Assembly: GCA_947175295.1 (NCBI GenBank) | Contig: CAMWMK010000013.1 | Location: forward strand, 1-52,910 | Direction of reading: 5' to 3' | DNA from: an uncultured Porphyromonadaceae bacterium | GTDB taxonomy: Bacteria; Bacteroidota; Bacteroidia; Bacteroidales; Muribaculaceae | DNA: 52,910 bases | In this document: positions 18,905 to 27,922 of the stretch, piece after piece | Numbering within the stretch: the first letter of the stretch is position 1 | How the letters are laid out: each line of letters opens with the position of its first letter | Notes under the pieces: model-generated | Databases searched by the model: none | What the model saw: only the letters and a program-made list of their open reading frames with translations | What the model was told of the DNA's origin: nothing | Position numbers and translations under genes: made by a program

Positions 18905-21900
18905 CAGATTGAGACTCAGTATATTCTTGCTTGCACAGATCGCAGCTATACCCCTTACGGCGGGCGTGACCTGCCGCCTCGTGGGGGATTCGCTCCTTGT
19001 ATCCGGGGGAACTACCTACCGGTATACTGTAGATACTCCAGAAGGGGAGGGCCTGACCTCTACACTCCCCGCCGTGTCGGAGATACTGATGTCGCTGCCG
19101 GCCGGGGAGCGTTACCGGATCATCGACACTCACGGGCGGCAACGCGGCGCTGAAGAGAACCCGCAGGAAGGCGACCGTCTTCAGGCGGGAAAGGCGGGAA
19201 AGACCTATCATGTCGGCATACGGCATGAGGCGTTGGCACCTGAACTCAGCTTGAAAAACGACATCGCAAGGGTTGGCGCTCCCACTGATATAGTGCTTGA
19301 CTTCAAGGCCGGACAGCGTACGCCTTTCGCCACAGTGGAGATTGTGGTGCCGAAGGGGATTGAGATTACACCCGACAACATCACTGTTGATGTAATCGGG
19401 CGTGGTCCTGTAGCGGGGCGTCAGCTTTCCGTACAGTCGATCGGACGCGCCGGACTCAACTATTCCTACAGTAAGGTAGGGGAGTGTGTCGTTGCGGATA
19501 CTCCTGAAGGAAAAGTGCTGCGGTTGACAGGACTTGATCTCCGCCCTGACAACGGCACGGACGTACGGGTGGTCATGAAGGGGATACGTCTGCCAAAAAC
19601 GGGAGACTACGAGATAAGGGGTTCGTATACAGTCAGCGAGCCGGAATGCCTTGTAAGTCCTGTGGCGACGGTTACGCTGAAAGGTGTGAATACGATTGCG
19701 GATTTTGCCCGCGACCCGTTGCGCAGGAATGCCTATGACGGAAAAATCGACTTCACCCGAGCCACTTTTTCATGGACTCCGCTTTCAGACACGGATAGGA
19801 TGGAAGTGCTGTGTTCCGATGATAAGGGAGCCTCCTGGAAGCCCGTGGCAAAGGGCCGGCTGGAGGCTGAGGAAGGTGACCTCTCGGTCAGTGGCCTTAT
19901 GCCCGGAAAACTCTATGCCTTCAAGCTTCGTGTGAAGGAAGGAAAAGCGAAGGGAGACTCCAATATCGCATGGGTCCATTCGGGTGAATTCGATCCGAAG
20001 ACGTTCGGCGCGCTTGGCGACGGCACGACCGACGACACAGACGCGCTCAACGGTCTTATACAGTATGTGGCTGATCTTGGCGGTGGAGTGATAGGTTTCA
20101 GGAACGGGGATTTTCCTGTACGCACGCTTCATATGCGCAGCAACGTATGGCTGCATGTGGACAAGGATGCCGTAATACGAGCGCTTCCAGGCGGTGACGC
20201 GCCGGAGACCACATGGTTCAGCGACCGTGCATACCGTTCGGGTCTCTCTCCTACGGATCCCCGTCCTTATCAGGATCCCGAGAACTACATGACGAAGCAG
20301 GACGTAGGGCACACCTATTTCCACAACACCATGTTTCATGGCGAAAGGGTGGAGAATGTGAAGATAATCGGCACGGGACGCATCACCGGCGACGGCAATC
20401 TCGTGACCTCCGACAAGGTGATGAACAACGGTCCGGAGAAGAGATGCGACAAGATGTTCACCTTCAAGCTCTGCAAGGACATCGAGATCGGTGGAGTGGA
20501 CGGAGGGCGCGACATGTGGTATGACGAGGAAAAGGATGAGCCTTACTATATTTCCTCAGACGGAAACGATTATGATGTAAGCGGTATGCTTGACATTGAC
20601 CAGGGAGGCCACTTCGTGCTTCTCGCCACTGGCACTGATGGCATTTACGTACACGACACATATTTCGGAAAGAACAGCGGCAGGAACGCCCGCGACATCT
20701 ACGATTTCATGGGCTGCAACGACGTCAGGGCCTGCAACATATATTCCCGTGTAAGCTCCGACGATATCGTTAAGCCGGGGTCGGACTGCTCGCTCGGATT
20801 CACCCGTCCCGTATCGAATTATCTCGTACGCAACATAGTGGGCGACACCAACTGTAACCTCTTCCAGATTGGATCGGAGACAGCCGACGACATAAAGGAC
20901 CTCTATGTAGACAACATATATGTGCTTGGCGCCAACAAAGCCGGATTCTCTATTTCCACCAACGACGGTGCCTGCATTTCCAATGTGCATCTCAACAGCG
21001 GCAAGACCGGTCCGCTCCATCATCGGTCGGTTATGAAGCGGACGCGCGCCCCATTCTTCATATCGATCTCCAACCGTGGCCGGGTCATAGGGGCGGATGT
21101 GAAGCCTTATGCGTTTGAGGAAAATGGTGTGAAACGCAGCGAGTTGCTCGTGACCAACTCCAATATCGGCCGTGTCGAGAACATCTCCATCAACGGGGTA
21201 GACATCTCGGAGGTATACGGTGGTTCCTCGTTCAGCAGCAGAGGAGAGGAACGCTGGCGACCCTACGACGGCAATCAGAATGAGGCTGCGGCCATCATAG
21301 CCGGGTTCAAGCTTCCCGACAGCGATAATGTGGAAGGGTGGCTTGACTTCACTTTGCCCGACGGCCGCCATACCGGATATATTGAGAACATCTCCTTCAC
21401 CGACGTCAACATGACTGTGAAGGGGGGACATCCGGCCAAGGATGCCGACGCTATGCCTCCCGAGATAGGGGTGGGCCGCTACAACGTGGGCGACATGAAG
21501 GTCCAGCCTGGCTACGGCTATTGGTTCCGCCATGCAAGAAACGTCAGGATGGACGACTGCCATGTCGGCGCCGAGAACAAGGATGGGCGCTACGCCATAT
21601 ATCTCGATGATGTGCATGATGCCGGGATATCCGGACTTGACGTAGCCCGCAACGACAATAAACGTGAGCTTATAGGAATAGTCAGGAGCAGCGGAATCGA
21701 CCTTTCGGAAGCCGGTATCGACGAACCCCGTATGGCCTGGGGACGCAACCATCCCATAGGGGCTCCGCACGGCATACATCTGGGTCGTGTGGCATGGAGC
21801 CATATTCCCGGTGCGGCCCGTTGGACCCCTGGAGATGGACGATGGTATGAAGACCGATACAACAGTCAGGAGGCGACTGACATGATGATTTCCGACATCA

Positions 21901-22958
21901 TTTCCACGCTCACTGACGAGACTGACCCGAAGAAGGCCTGGGAGGCTCTTTTCAAGGACTTCAACAAGCGCACCGGGCGAAAGGCGAAAGGCTACAGGAA
22001 AGGGGAGAAGATAGCAGTGAAGCTTAACTTAAACAACACTTTCGAATATGCCGATAATGAGCAGATCAATGCCTCTCCGCACCTTACACTCTCCCTTCTG
22101 CGGAGCCTCGTGAATGAGGGGGGTGTGCCGCAGGATGCGATCACTCTGTTTGATGCCAGCCGCTTCATGACCGACGCACTCTTCATGAAGTGTCATGAAG
22201 AGTTCCCCGATGTGCACTATGTTGACAACGAAGGCACCGAGGGCCGCGAGAAAGCGACGTATACGGCCGATGCGATTCCCTACAGTAAAGACAACGGCAG
22301 ACTGGCCCGCGGACTCGCCGACTGCGCCATAGACGCCGACTATCTCATCAACGTGGCCCTGCTGAAGGGACATGGAGGCCAGGGTGTGACGCTTTGCGCA
22401 AAGAACTGGTATGGTGCCACCGACATCAACCGCAATTTCAGGAAGAACCAGCACAACAACTTCAACCAGAGCCGTTCGGGAAAACCCCGCTTCATGACCT
22501 TCACCGACTTCATGGGGCATAAGGAACTCGGGGCGAAGACCATGCTCTTCCTCATCGACGGCCTATACGGCTCGATGGACGTCAACGGCGCTCCTTCGGG
22601 GAAGTGGAAGATGTCTCCCTTCAATCATGACTGGCCCTGCTCGGTATTCGGCTCGCAGGATGGAGTGGCGATCGACGCCGTCGGCCTGGACTTCCTTGTA
22701 GCGGAGTTTCCCCGCATGGCTGACGTGGACTACTGCGACATGTATCTCGTAGAGGCCGCACTTGCCGACAATCCCCCTTCCGGCACGGTCTATGACCCCG
22801 AACGCGACGGCACGCCCTTGAAGAGCCTCGGAGTGTTCGAGCACTGGAACAACGCCGCCGACAAGCAATACAGCAGAAATCTTGGTAAAGACGAAGGTAT
22901 TGAACTCATCTACATAACAAAGCGTGGTCCCCACGCGTCCAACGACGGCAAAAGGTAA
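18894..22958 (+). CDS. GH28-like beta-helix enzyme fused to a C-terminal DUF362 domain
   Basis: This 1354-residue secreted protein has several parts. After the signal peptide come beta-sandwich regions and an FN3-like domain (about 270-365). A GH28-type right-handed beta-helix starts near residue 366 ([20 protein letters not shown]) and has the catalytic pair Asp623-Asp624 in [11 protein letters not shown]. From about residue 952 a DUF362 domain follows ([66 protein letters not shown]). That domain is a close paralogue of the free-standing protein encoded at 31596-33500. GH28 enzymes hydrolyse galacturonic-acid linkages. DUF362 has no assigned role in glycan loci to my knowledge. It is the last gene of the first plus-strand block. 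Confidence 0.88.
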   Translation: MNGDRLRLSIFLLAQIAAIPLTAGVTCRLVGDSLLVSGGTTYRYTVDTPEGEGLTSTLPAVSEILMSLPAGERYRIIDTHGRQRGAEENPQEGDRLQAGKAGKTYHVGIRHEALAPELSLKNDIARVGAPTDIVLDFKAGQRTPFATVEIVVPKGIEITPDNITVDVIGRGPVAGRQLSVQSIGRAGLNYSYSKVGECVVADTPEGKVLRLTGLDLRPDNGTDVRVVMKGIRLPKTGDYEIRGSYTVSEPECLVSPVATVTLKGVNTIADFARDPLRRNAYDGKIDFTRATFSWTPLSDTDRMEVLCSDDKGASWKPVAKGRLEAEEGDLSVSGLMPGKLYAFKLRVKEGKAKGDSNIAWVHSGEFDPKTFGALGDGTTDDTDALNGLIQYVADLGGGVIGFRNGDFPVRTLHMRSNVWLHVDKDAVIRALPGGDAPETTWFSDRAYRSGLSPTDPRPYQDPENYMTKQDVGHTYFHNTMFHGERVENVKIIGTGRITGDGNLVTSDKVMNNGPEKRCDKMFTFKLCKDIEIGGVDGGRDMWYDEEKDEPYYISSDGNDYDVSGMLDIDQGGHFVLLATGTDGIYVHDTYFGKNSGRNARDIYDFMGCNDVRACNIYSRVSSDDIVKPGSDCSLGFTRPVSNYLVRNIVGDTNCNLFQIGSETADDIKDLYVDNIYVLGANKAGFSISTNDGACISNVHLNSGKTGPLHHRSVMKRTRAPFFISISNRGRVIGADVKPYAFEENGVKRSELLVTNSNIGRVENISINGVDISEVYGGSSFSSRGEERWRPYDGNQNEAAAIIAGFKLPDSDNVEGWLDFTLPDGRHTGYIENISFTDVNMTVKGGHPAKDADAMPPEIGVGRYNVGDMKVQPGYGYWFRHARNVRMDDCHVGAENKDGRYAIYLDDVHDAGISGLDVARNDNKRELIGIVRSSGIDLSEAGIDEPRMAWGRNHPIGAPHGIHLGRVAWSHIPGAARWTPGDGRWYEDRYNSQEATDMMISDIISTLTDETDPKKAWEALFKDFNKRTGRKAKGYRKGEKIAVKLNLNNTFEYADNEQINASPHLTLSLLRSLVNEGGVPQDAITLFDASRFMTDALFMKCHEEFPDVHYVDNEGTEGREKATYTADAIPYSKDNGRLARGLADCAIDADYLINVALLKGHGGQGVTLCAKNWYGATDINRNFRKNQHNNFNQSRSGKPRFMTFTDFMGHKELGAKTMLFLIDGLYGSMDVNGAPSGKWKMSPFNHDWPCSVFGSQDGVAIDAVGLDFLVAEFPRMADVDYCDMYLVEAALADNPPSGTVYDPERDGTPLKSLGVFEHWNNAADKQYSRNLGKDEGIELIYITKRGPHASNDGKR

Positions 22959-23172
22959 CTCAACTTTCGCATGTCGGCGCGAATCTCAGAGACGCATAGG
23001 TGCTGAGTTCCAATGTCTTTTGAAGCTTATCGACGTGGTTGCTACGAGCGTGTTGAGAGAACGGCCTGCTACGCGTTGGCCGGAGAGCGCAGAGAAGGCC
23101 ACGCAATTGTAATGGCTTCAAAGTTGAAACTCAATGAAATTGAACAAGCGAAACCTGAAAAGGAAATTACAA

Positions 23173-23213
23173 ATGGCCTGCGAGACAAATCCTCGCAGGC
23201 CATAAGTGTTTTT
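23173..23213 (+). terminator. Strong intrinsic terminator after the first polysaccharide block
   Basis: A perfect 12-base stem (ATGGCCTGCGAG with CTCGCAGGCCAT) around a 7-base loop is followed by GTGTTTTT. The 464-base gap 22959-23422 otherwise holds no gene I can support. A 107-codon open frame at 23013-23336 runs through this hairpin and is rejected. Confidence 0.85.
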
Positions 23214-23354
23214 ACGTATATATACGGTTTACTTTCGAGGGTCGGTTGGTATTATGATTATTCAGAGAGCCTGACAAGTGTCAGCGGGGGTGCAACGTTG
23301 CAAGGAAAATCGAGGATAATTCCGCAGAATCATTGAAATGTTGCATTTTTTCTT

Positions 23355-23382
23355 TTGATATGGCTATTCTGCATTATATTTG
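23355..23382 (+). promoter_or_regulatory. Bacteroidetes-type promoter for the 287-residue gene
   Basis: TTG at 23355-23357 (within TTTTG) and TATATTTG at 23375-23382 are 17 bases apart. This is close to the -33/-7 consensus and lies about 40 bases before the ATG at 23423. Confidence 0.7.
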
Positions 23383-23422
23383 CATCGTAAACATAATCAT
23401 TAACCATTAAAAAACTTCTATC

Positions 23423-24286
23423 ATGTGTAAGAACGCAATTTTACCAACAGTTATGGAAGCCGACCGACTCGGCAGCGACACCGCCAATCTGATCTATGTA
23501 TTCAACCGCTGGCTCAGCATACTTGACAGATACGGTAAGCTTGAGTATTACGAAAGCGATTTCACGGCCATCTCGAAGATAGTGAAGAAATCAACCGACA
23601 AGTCTATAAGGCGTGCTGTGGCGTGCTGCCGCGACTATGCCTTGGCCGAAACATTGAATGCCAAGGATCTCATGCGTAGCCTTAGGAAAGCCCTCCGTCT
23701 GATGATTGATGCTCACGACACGTCAGCCATCAAAGCTATCAAGAAGACCCGCGACGACCAGGGAATGACCGAAAGATACAGCCATCTCTCCAAACGTCTC
23801 TCCAAGGAGAGGATACGCAAGATCGGGAAAAGCGTGATATTCACTGACGAATGCACTGACGACGCATATACGACGAGGCTCGTACGCCGCATTGTGGAGA
23901 AACGAGCCGCCCAAGCGGCCTATAGGATTGCGAAAGGGCATGACCTTGAATCGAACAGCTACCGTCAGGCTGTAAGGAGGGCAGTGTCTTTCAGCCTGTA
24001 CAAGAAGACATATGTGGATTATGACGTAACCCTCCGTATCAACGGCACTCACTGGAAGGTGTGGCATATCACTGGTGTCGGTCCTCGCCTTACAGCAAAA
24101 AAATCATATAACTCCTACGAGGAGGCTGAAGCCGCCTGCGAGCGTCATAGGGAAAATCATCCGGGCGATCCTCGCCCCATGAGTCCATATAGATGTGACT
24201 ATTGCGGCAAATGGCATATAGGACATGAACGAATTCCCGAAGAGACGCAGGTTCTTGACAACACGGCAGTCTGTGAGGTCTGTTGA
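23423..24286 (+). CDS. Unknown 287-residue protein with C-terminal zinc-ribbon-like motif
   Basis: I do not recognise this protein. It has no signal peptide and is basic and helical (KKSTDKSIRRAVACCRDY, RLSKERIRKIGKSVIF). The C-terminus carries YRCDYCGKWHIGH, a Cys-x2-Cys and His-x2-His pattern that could bind zinc, and a further Cys pair at the very end (CEVC). It has its own good promoter and is followed by a strong terminator, so it is a stand-alone transcription unit at the edge of the accessory island. A nucleic-acid-binding role is only a guess from the charge and the ribbon. Confidence 0.75.
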   Translation: MCKNAILPTVMEADRLGSDTANLIYVFNRWLSILDRYGKLEYYESDFTAISKIVKKSTDKSIRRAVACCRDYALAETLNAKDLMRSLRKALRLMIDAHDTSAIKAIKKTRDDQGMTERYSHLSKRLSKERIRKIGKSVIFTDECTDDAYTTRLVRRIVEKRAAQAAYRIAKGHDLESNSYRQAVRRAVSFSLYKKTYVDYDVTLRINGTHWKVWHITGVGPRLTAKKSYNSYEEAEAACERHRENHPGDPRPMSPYRCDYCGKWHIGHERIPEETQVLDNTAVCEVC

Positions 24287-24350
24287 ACGGTACCGGATTC
24301 TTTCCGGCAACACTTCATCCACTGACTTACTTTCAGCGCTCCGACTGCCC

Positions 24351-24387
24351 TTCTCCCTGTCCTCGGAAGAAGGACAGGGAGAATTTT
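24351..24387 (+). terminator. Intrinsic terminator after the 287-residue gene
   Basis: A perfect 13-base stem (TTCTCCCTGTCCT with AGGACAGGGAGAA) with a 7-base loop is followed by TTTT. It lies between converging units, 64 bases after the plus-strand stop codon. Confidence 0.8.
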
Positions 24388-24446
24388 CGAGGAGATGCGC
24401 TCTTTGAAGGAGGTCAGCTGGCCGGTCTCCTTCAGGGTCTTGCGGT

Positions 24447-25085
24447 CTACGATTGAGTGGACGCACAGCGCCCGTCCTTATTGGTCATCATATCAAGGTT
24501 GACCTTGTCGAGATCTGCAGGAGACATTCCCTTGACGGTACACTCCTTAAGGCTTTTGACGCCGACAGCCTCCTTCGCGTAGGCCAGTACACCAGAGAAA
24601 TCGAAATACTTCGGCAGTTCCGTTCGGCAATACTGCTCCGACTCCATCAGGAAAGCCATCGCTTCCTCTGGGCTCAAGTCCGTAATCGGCTTGGGTTGCT
24701 TTCGCTTACTGCTGTATACCTTAATAGAGTCGAAAATACCTTTATTTGCAGTCTTCTGGGAGGCCGCATGAATAATCGCGTCCTCAAGTTTCCCATTATC
24801 ATCGGGCCAATGCTCTGAGGCTGCCTTCTCAATGGCAGACTGAAGCTTCTTATCCATCTCCTGTTGCTTTTCCTCTATGGCAGCAATGGCGGAAATGATT
24901 TCCTCATCCACCTCTGGGTCTTATGGTAGAGATTCCAGCTCCGCAATATACGTGTCAAACTCCTCTTTCTCATTTTTCCGAGCAATCTGCTCCTCCAGAT
25001 GTTTGATTTTTTCGTCAAGATCTGGATTCATTCCGCCGTCGACTTCAAGTTTTGCCATTATATTCTCAATGTCGTCCTCTTTCAT
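24447..25085 (-). pseudogene. Last cistron of the vWA/kinase/PP2C operon, interrupted by an in-frame TAA
   Basis: From ATG 25085 the frame gives 54 residues (MKEDDIENIMAKLEV to YIAELESLP), then TAA at 24923-24921. It continues in the same frame for another 157 codons (PEVDEEIISAIAAIEEKQQE to GRCASTQS) to a TAG at 24447. Both halves are acidic, helical and coiled-coil-like, so they were almost certainly one protein of about 211 residues. Reinitiation at GTG 24911 could still produce the second half. I do not recognise the family. It begins 21 bases after the PP2C stop codon and is the terminal gene of the operon. Confidence 0.65.
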
Positions 25086-25106
25086 TATGGCAAATATTTA
25101 TTGGGT

Positions 25107-25853
25107 TTATTCCTCAGCATCGTCAATTGATTTGTGTGCAATTATTATGCTACAATCATCAGAAGTATGTTTGGGAAACAAGGACTCCATATTGCTTTCG
25201 ATGGCTGCACTCACTTCGTCAGACGGGTATGAGTCTAGCCAAGCAGCAAAGGTCTTCAGGGCGCGTGAAAAGATGTGTTTCTTTTTGTGATATAAAGCTT
25301 CTGCCGCTCCGTCACTCATCAAGAAGAATGAAGTTAATTCTGAAACATTGCCATACGAAATTTTGAAATGATCCTGATAATTTTTAGTTGTGACAAAATA
25401 AGTTGTATTTGCAAATTCTCCATTTTGAGGAGCAGAAAGAAGTACTAACTTACCCTTGTCTTCACCACAAATAACCCCGTCCCCTAAATGCCCTAAAAGA
25501 TATTTATCACCTTTTAGGGCAAGGAAAAGTAGAGTAGAGGATAATTCAGATTTATTGGTATTGAGAGCTTTTGCTTTTCGTCCGAGACGAGTTCGGATAA
25601 AATGTATTATGCGATGTTTAATAACTGATTGTGGCATAGAAAAGAAACGATCAAAATCAGCAGTCAAATGTTCAGTAACTGCGGTACATGATATTACAGC
25701 TCCAATATCAGAGTATTTACATGAGCCGGCGCCATCAGCCAAAGCTATACATATTACGTCTCCCCTTGTCAAGGAGCATATGAAATCTTGACAAGGGGTT
25801 TTATTTTTAATATGTGAGGAACCGATAATGGATGCTCCGGCTATTTTCCACAT
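25107..25853 (-). CDS. PP2C-family Ser/Thr protein phosphatase
   Basis: The 248-residue cytoplasmic protein has the metal-binding motifs of PP2C: LADGAGSCKYSDIGA (Asp40, Gly41), GHLGDGVICG (Asp125), LMSDGAAEAL (Asp181) and TSDDCSIII (Asp232-Asp233). PP2C enzymes are Mn/Mg-dependent phosphatases that oppose Ser/Thr kinases. Here the presumed partner is the kinase domain encoded at the head of the operon. It starts 3 bases after the preceding gene stops. A kinase, a vWA protein and a PP2C phosphatase side by side form the TerY-P type triad described for Ter-related stress systems. All catalytic residues seem intact. Confidence 0.9.
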   Translation of the reverse strand: MWKIAGASIIGSSHIKNKTPCQDFICSLTRGDVICIALADGAGSCKYSDIGAVISCTAVTEHLTADFDRFFSMPQSVIKHRIIHFIRTRLGRKAKALNTNKSELSSTLLFLALKGDKYLLGHLGDGVICGEDKGKLVLLSAPQNGEFANTTYFVTTKNYQDHFKISYGNVSELTSFFLMSDGAAEALYHKKKHIFSRALKTFAAWLDSYPSDEVSAAIESNMESLFPKHTSDDCSIIIAHKSIDDAEE

Positions 25854-25856
25854 AAT

Positions 25857-26837
25857 CTATTCATTATTTATTATTTTGATGAGCCAATCAAAAAAAGACG
25901 GCAATTTGGATTCCAAAATCAATTTATCAAAACAGGACGACTGTCGAGTATGTGATAGATTGCTGTCAAGGCCATTCTCTACTATACCAATATTCATAAG
26001 CAATGAAGATTCATTCAATGAAATCGGTAGCCGGTAGTTCTTTTCTTTAGAAGCGTTTGTTAAGTAGAAATGATATTGTACATCTGGCTTCAGATTGTAT
26101 AAATAATCCCGAAGAGGCTTGATTTGTTCATCCTCTGACGTACCGTTGAAAGAAAAGCGTATCTTCTTTTTGAAAATAGGAAAGGTCAGTACAGATGAAT
26201 CCGATTTAATTGTAAAAACAATAATGGTCCAGTTGTCTTTTTCAGCATTTTTGGTGATTGCTGTAATGCCATTTTCTATTTCAAGGAGTTGCTTGTTGGA
26301 TAATTTAGAACGTCTATCCACTATTATACATAATGTTGGTGGAGTTGGGTAGACTGTAGGAGAGTCTGTTTTAGGTACACCACGATGAATGTCTGACCTT
26401 TCTTTGTTTTTCTTGGACAGTTTTCTACTGGGAGATTTGATATCTGCGTAGGAATAGATGGAGTAAATATTTGTTGGTATCTCAATTTGGGAGCAGAAAT
26501 TGATTAATGAAGAAACACCTTCAACTGCCGTTAGATATCCTTTTTCATCTGCGTCTACTGTAGAATGCATTATCCGATTGAAGTATAATCGAAGTTGATG
26601 ATATTCACGCTGATGCCGACTATCTGAGGGCCTAAACTCACCGCGGATTTTTTTTGCCTCGAATATCTGATCAATACAGGCACGGTAGAAGTCTTGCTCA
26701 GAAATGTTTGGGAACATTTCGAGCAAGACATTATTGAATATTCGTCGCAGGCAGAGAACTTTCTGCTCGTAGTTGCCGCTTTTTTCGTTGTCTACGATAG
26801 CCTGATAAAAGGCTTCAGCACTTTTCTTAGGTAACAT
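25857..26837 (-). CDS. Degenerate vWA-like protein, paralogue of the neighbouring TerY-type protein
   Basis: The 326-residue protein looks like a diverged copy of its upstream neighbour. Residues 112-137 (FCSQIEIPTNIYSIYSY and following SP) align with FYSNSQIPDDVIIIYN in the vWA protein. LCIIVDRRSKLSNKQ (Asp174) stands where LCLDVSASMSGQK is in the neighbour, so the DxSxS metal site is lost. The C-terminal SFFDWLIKII matches EFFDWLGKSV. The N-terminus (residues 5-95) is helical and has no counterpart I recognise. A protein that keeps the vWA fold but not the MIDAS could act as a structural or regulatory partner. It starts 2 bases after the vWA gene ends. Confidence 0.75.
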   Translation of the reverse strand: MLPKKSAEAFYQAIVDNEKSGNYEQKVLCLRRIFNNVLLEMFPNISEQDFYRACIDQIFEAKKIRGEFRPSDSRHQREYHQLRLYFNRIMHSTVDADEKGYLTAVEGVSSLINFCSQIEIPTNIYSIYSYADIKSPSRKLSKKNKERSDIHRGVPKTDSPTVYPTPPTLCIIVDRRSKLSNKQLLEIENGITAITKNAEKDNWTIIVFTIKSDSSVLTFPIFKKKIRFSFNGTSEDEQIKPLRDYLYNLKPDVQYHFYLTNASKEKNYRLPISLNESSLLMNIGIVENGLDSNLSHTRQSSCFDKLILESKLPSFFDWLIKIINNE

Positions 26838-26839
26838 GC

Positions 26840-27922
26840 TTAATCCAGATAAGCCCAGCTGATCGGAGGTAGTTTAATTCTAGTACCGGGAGCTGATTGA
26901 GAAGTTGTCTTGACACTCTTTCCTAACCAATCAAAGAACTCCGCGATCATAAGCCCTTGAAGACGGAGCGGTTCTTTGTTTGGGGAGAACTTTTTAAGTT
27001 GCTCTAGATTTGTACTTTGTCCTATCATAATTGGGAAGATAGTAAGTTTCCTTCCATTGATGAGATCGGATGTACGTTGAGCAGCTGAAGTTATATTATC
27101 AGTAGGTTGGCCGTCAGTCATAAGTACAAGCCAGGGTTGCCAGTAATCCACACCCTTATCCTGATATTCCTTCTTTCTTTTTTCGAGAAGGTCAAGTGCC
27201 ATATTCACGGCTGATCCCATGGCGGTGTAGCCGGATGCAACGAGATTGAAATTCTTGAACTGGTCAATTTGACGTTCGATACCAGCGAAATCAAGAATTT
27301 TTTGAGCACTCGAGTTGAAAGTGACAATGCAGAGTTCAACAGCATATTTTGCGACATCATCATTCTTAACGGCATGGAAGAATTCCTTAACACCCCTATT
27401 GAGGTCCTGAATCTTTTGACCACTCATTGACGCGCTTACATCAAGACACAATACTACCGGAACTCTAGTTGTCGGATTATCAATCAAGTCATCTGCGTTT
27501 ATTGTAAGGGGACTTGTAGATGCAGAGGAATTATAGATGATAATTACATCATCTGGAATCTGCGAGTTAGAGTAGAAGGCGATGAAACGAGCAAGACGTT
27601 TAATGCATACACGATAGTCTGCCTCAGATGCAATCCTGAAGCCCTTGAAATAGGCATTGAGATCTTTAGCGAGAGTATTAGTCTCAGCAATAAGTTCGCT
27701 GCCTGGTGTGGTTTCTGAGTTGTCAAAGATATGCTTAAGTCTGTCTTGACGAGTTTTTACGGTGTCGGGAACTGAGGAACTCAACTTAAAAAGTGCGTCA
27801 GTGAATACAGAATTTACACTGTTGTTTTTACGAGTGAGCTTCTCAAGAATAGTTCCTGGTGCCTGATGAATTTGCCGCAGTTTGTCAAACTGCATTTTTG
27901 CGTGAGTCGGTGCTAGTCTCAT
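26840..27922 (-). CDS. TerY-type von Willebrand factor A domain protein
   Basis: I place the start at ATG 27922, which shares its A with the TAA of the kinase gene (TAATG), a classic sign of coupled translation. The open frame extends 15 codons further upstream. The 360-residue protein has a helical N-terminal half (1-150) and a vWA domain with an intact MIDAS: Asp161-x-Ser163-x-Ser165 (VVLCLDVSASMSG), Thr233 in GYTAMG and Asp270 in LMTDGQPTDN. This type of vWA protein is the central member of TerY-P modules, where it is thought to scaffold or present substrates to the kinase and phosphatase. It is cytoplasmic, with no signal peptide. Confidence 0.92.
   Translation of the reverse strand: MRLAPTHAKMQFDKLRQIHQAPGTILEKLTRKNNSVNSVFTDALFKLSSSVPDTVKTRQDRLKHIFDNSETTPGSELIAETNTLAKDLNAYFKGFRIASEADYRVCIKRLARFIAFYSNSQIPDDVIIIYNSSASTSPLTINADDLIDNPTTRVPVVLCLDVSASMSGQKIQDLNRGVKEFFHAVKNDDVAKYAVELCIVTFNSSAQKILDFAGIERQIDQFKNFNLVASGYTAMGSAVNMALDLLEKRKKEYQDKGVDYWQPWLVLMTDGQPTDNITSAAQRTSDLINGRKLTIFPIMIGQSTNLEQLKKFSPNKEPLRLQGLMIAEFFDWLGKSVKTTSQSAPGTRIKLPPISWAYLD

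Noticed and set aside
20556..21803. 415-codon minus-strand frame inside the GH28-DUF362 gene
   Set aside because: The plus strand carries clear GH28 and DUF362 motifs. The long antisense frame is a codon-use by-product.
23013..23336. 107-codon plus-strand frame in the gap after the GH28-DUF362 gene
   Set aside because: It runs straight through the strong terminator hairpin at 23173-23213, has no promoter or ribosome site, and the protein looks random.
24104..24466. 120-codon minus-strand frame after the interrupted cistron
   Set aside because: It covers the terminator of the 287-residue gene and part of that gene's coding strand. Arg- and Pro-rich shadow composition.
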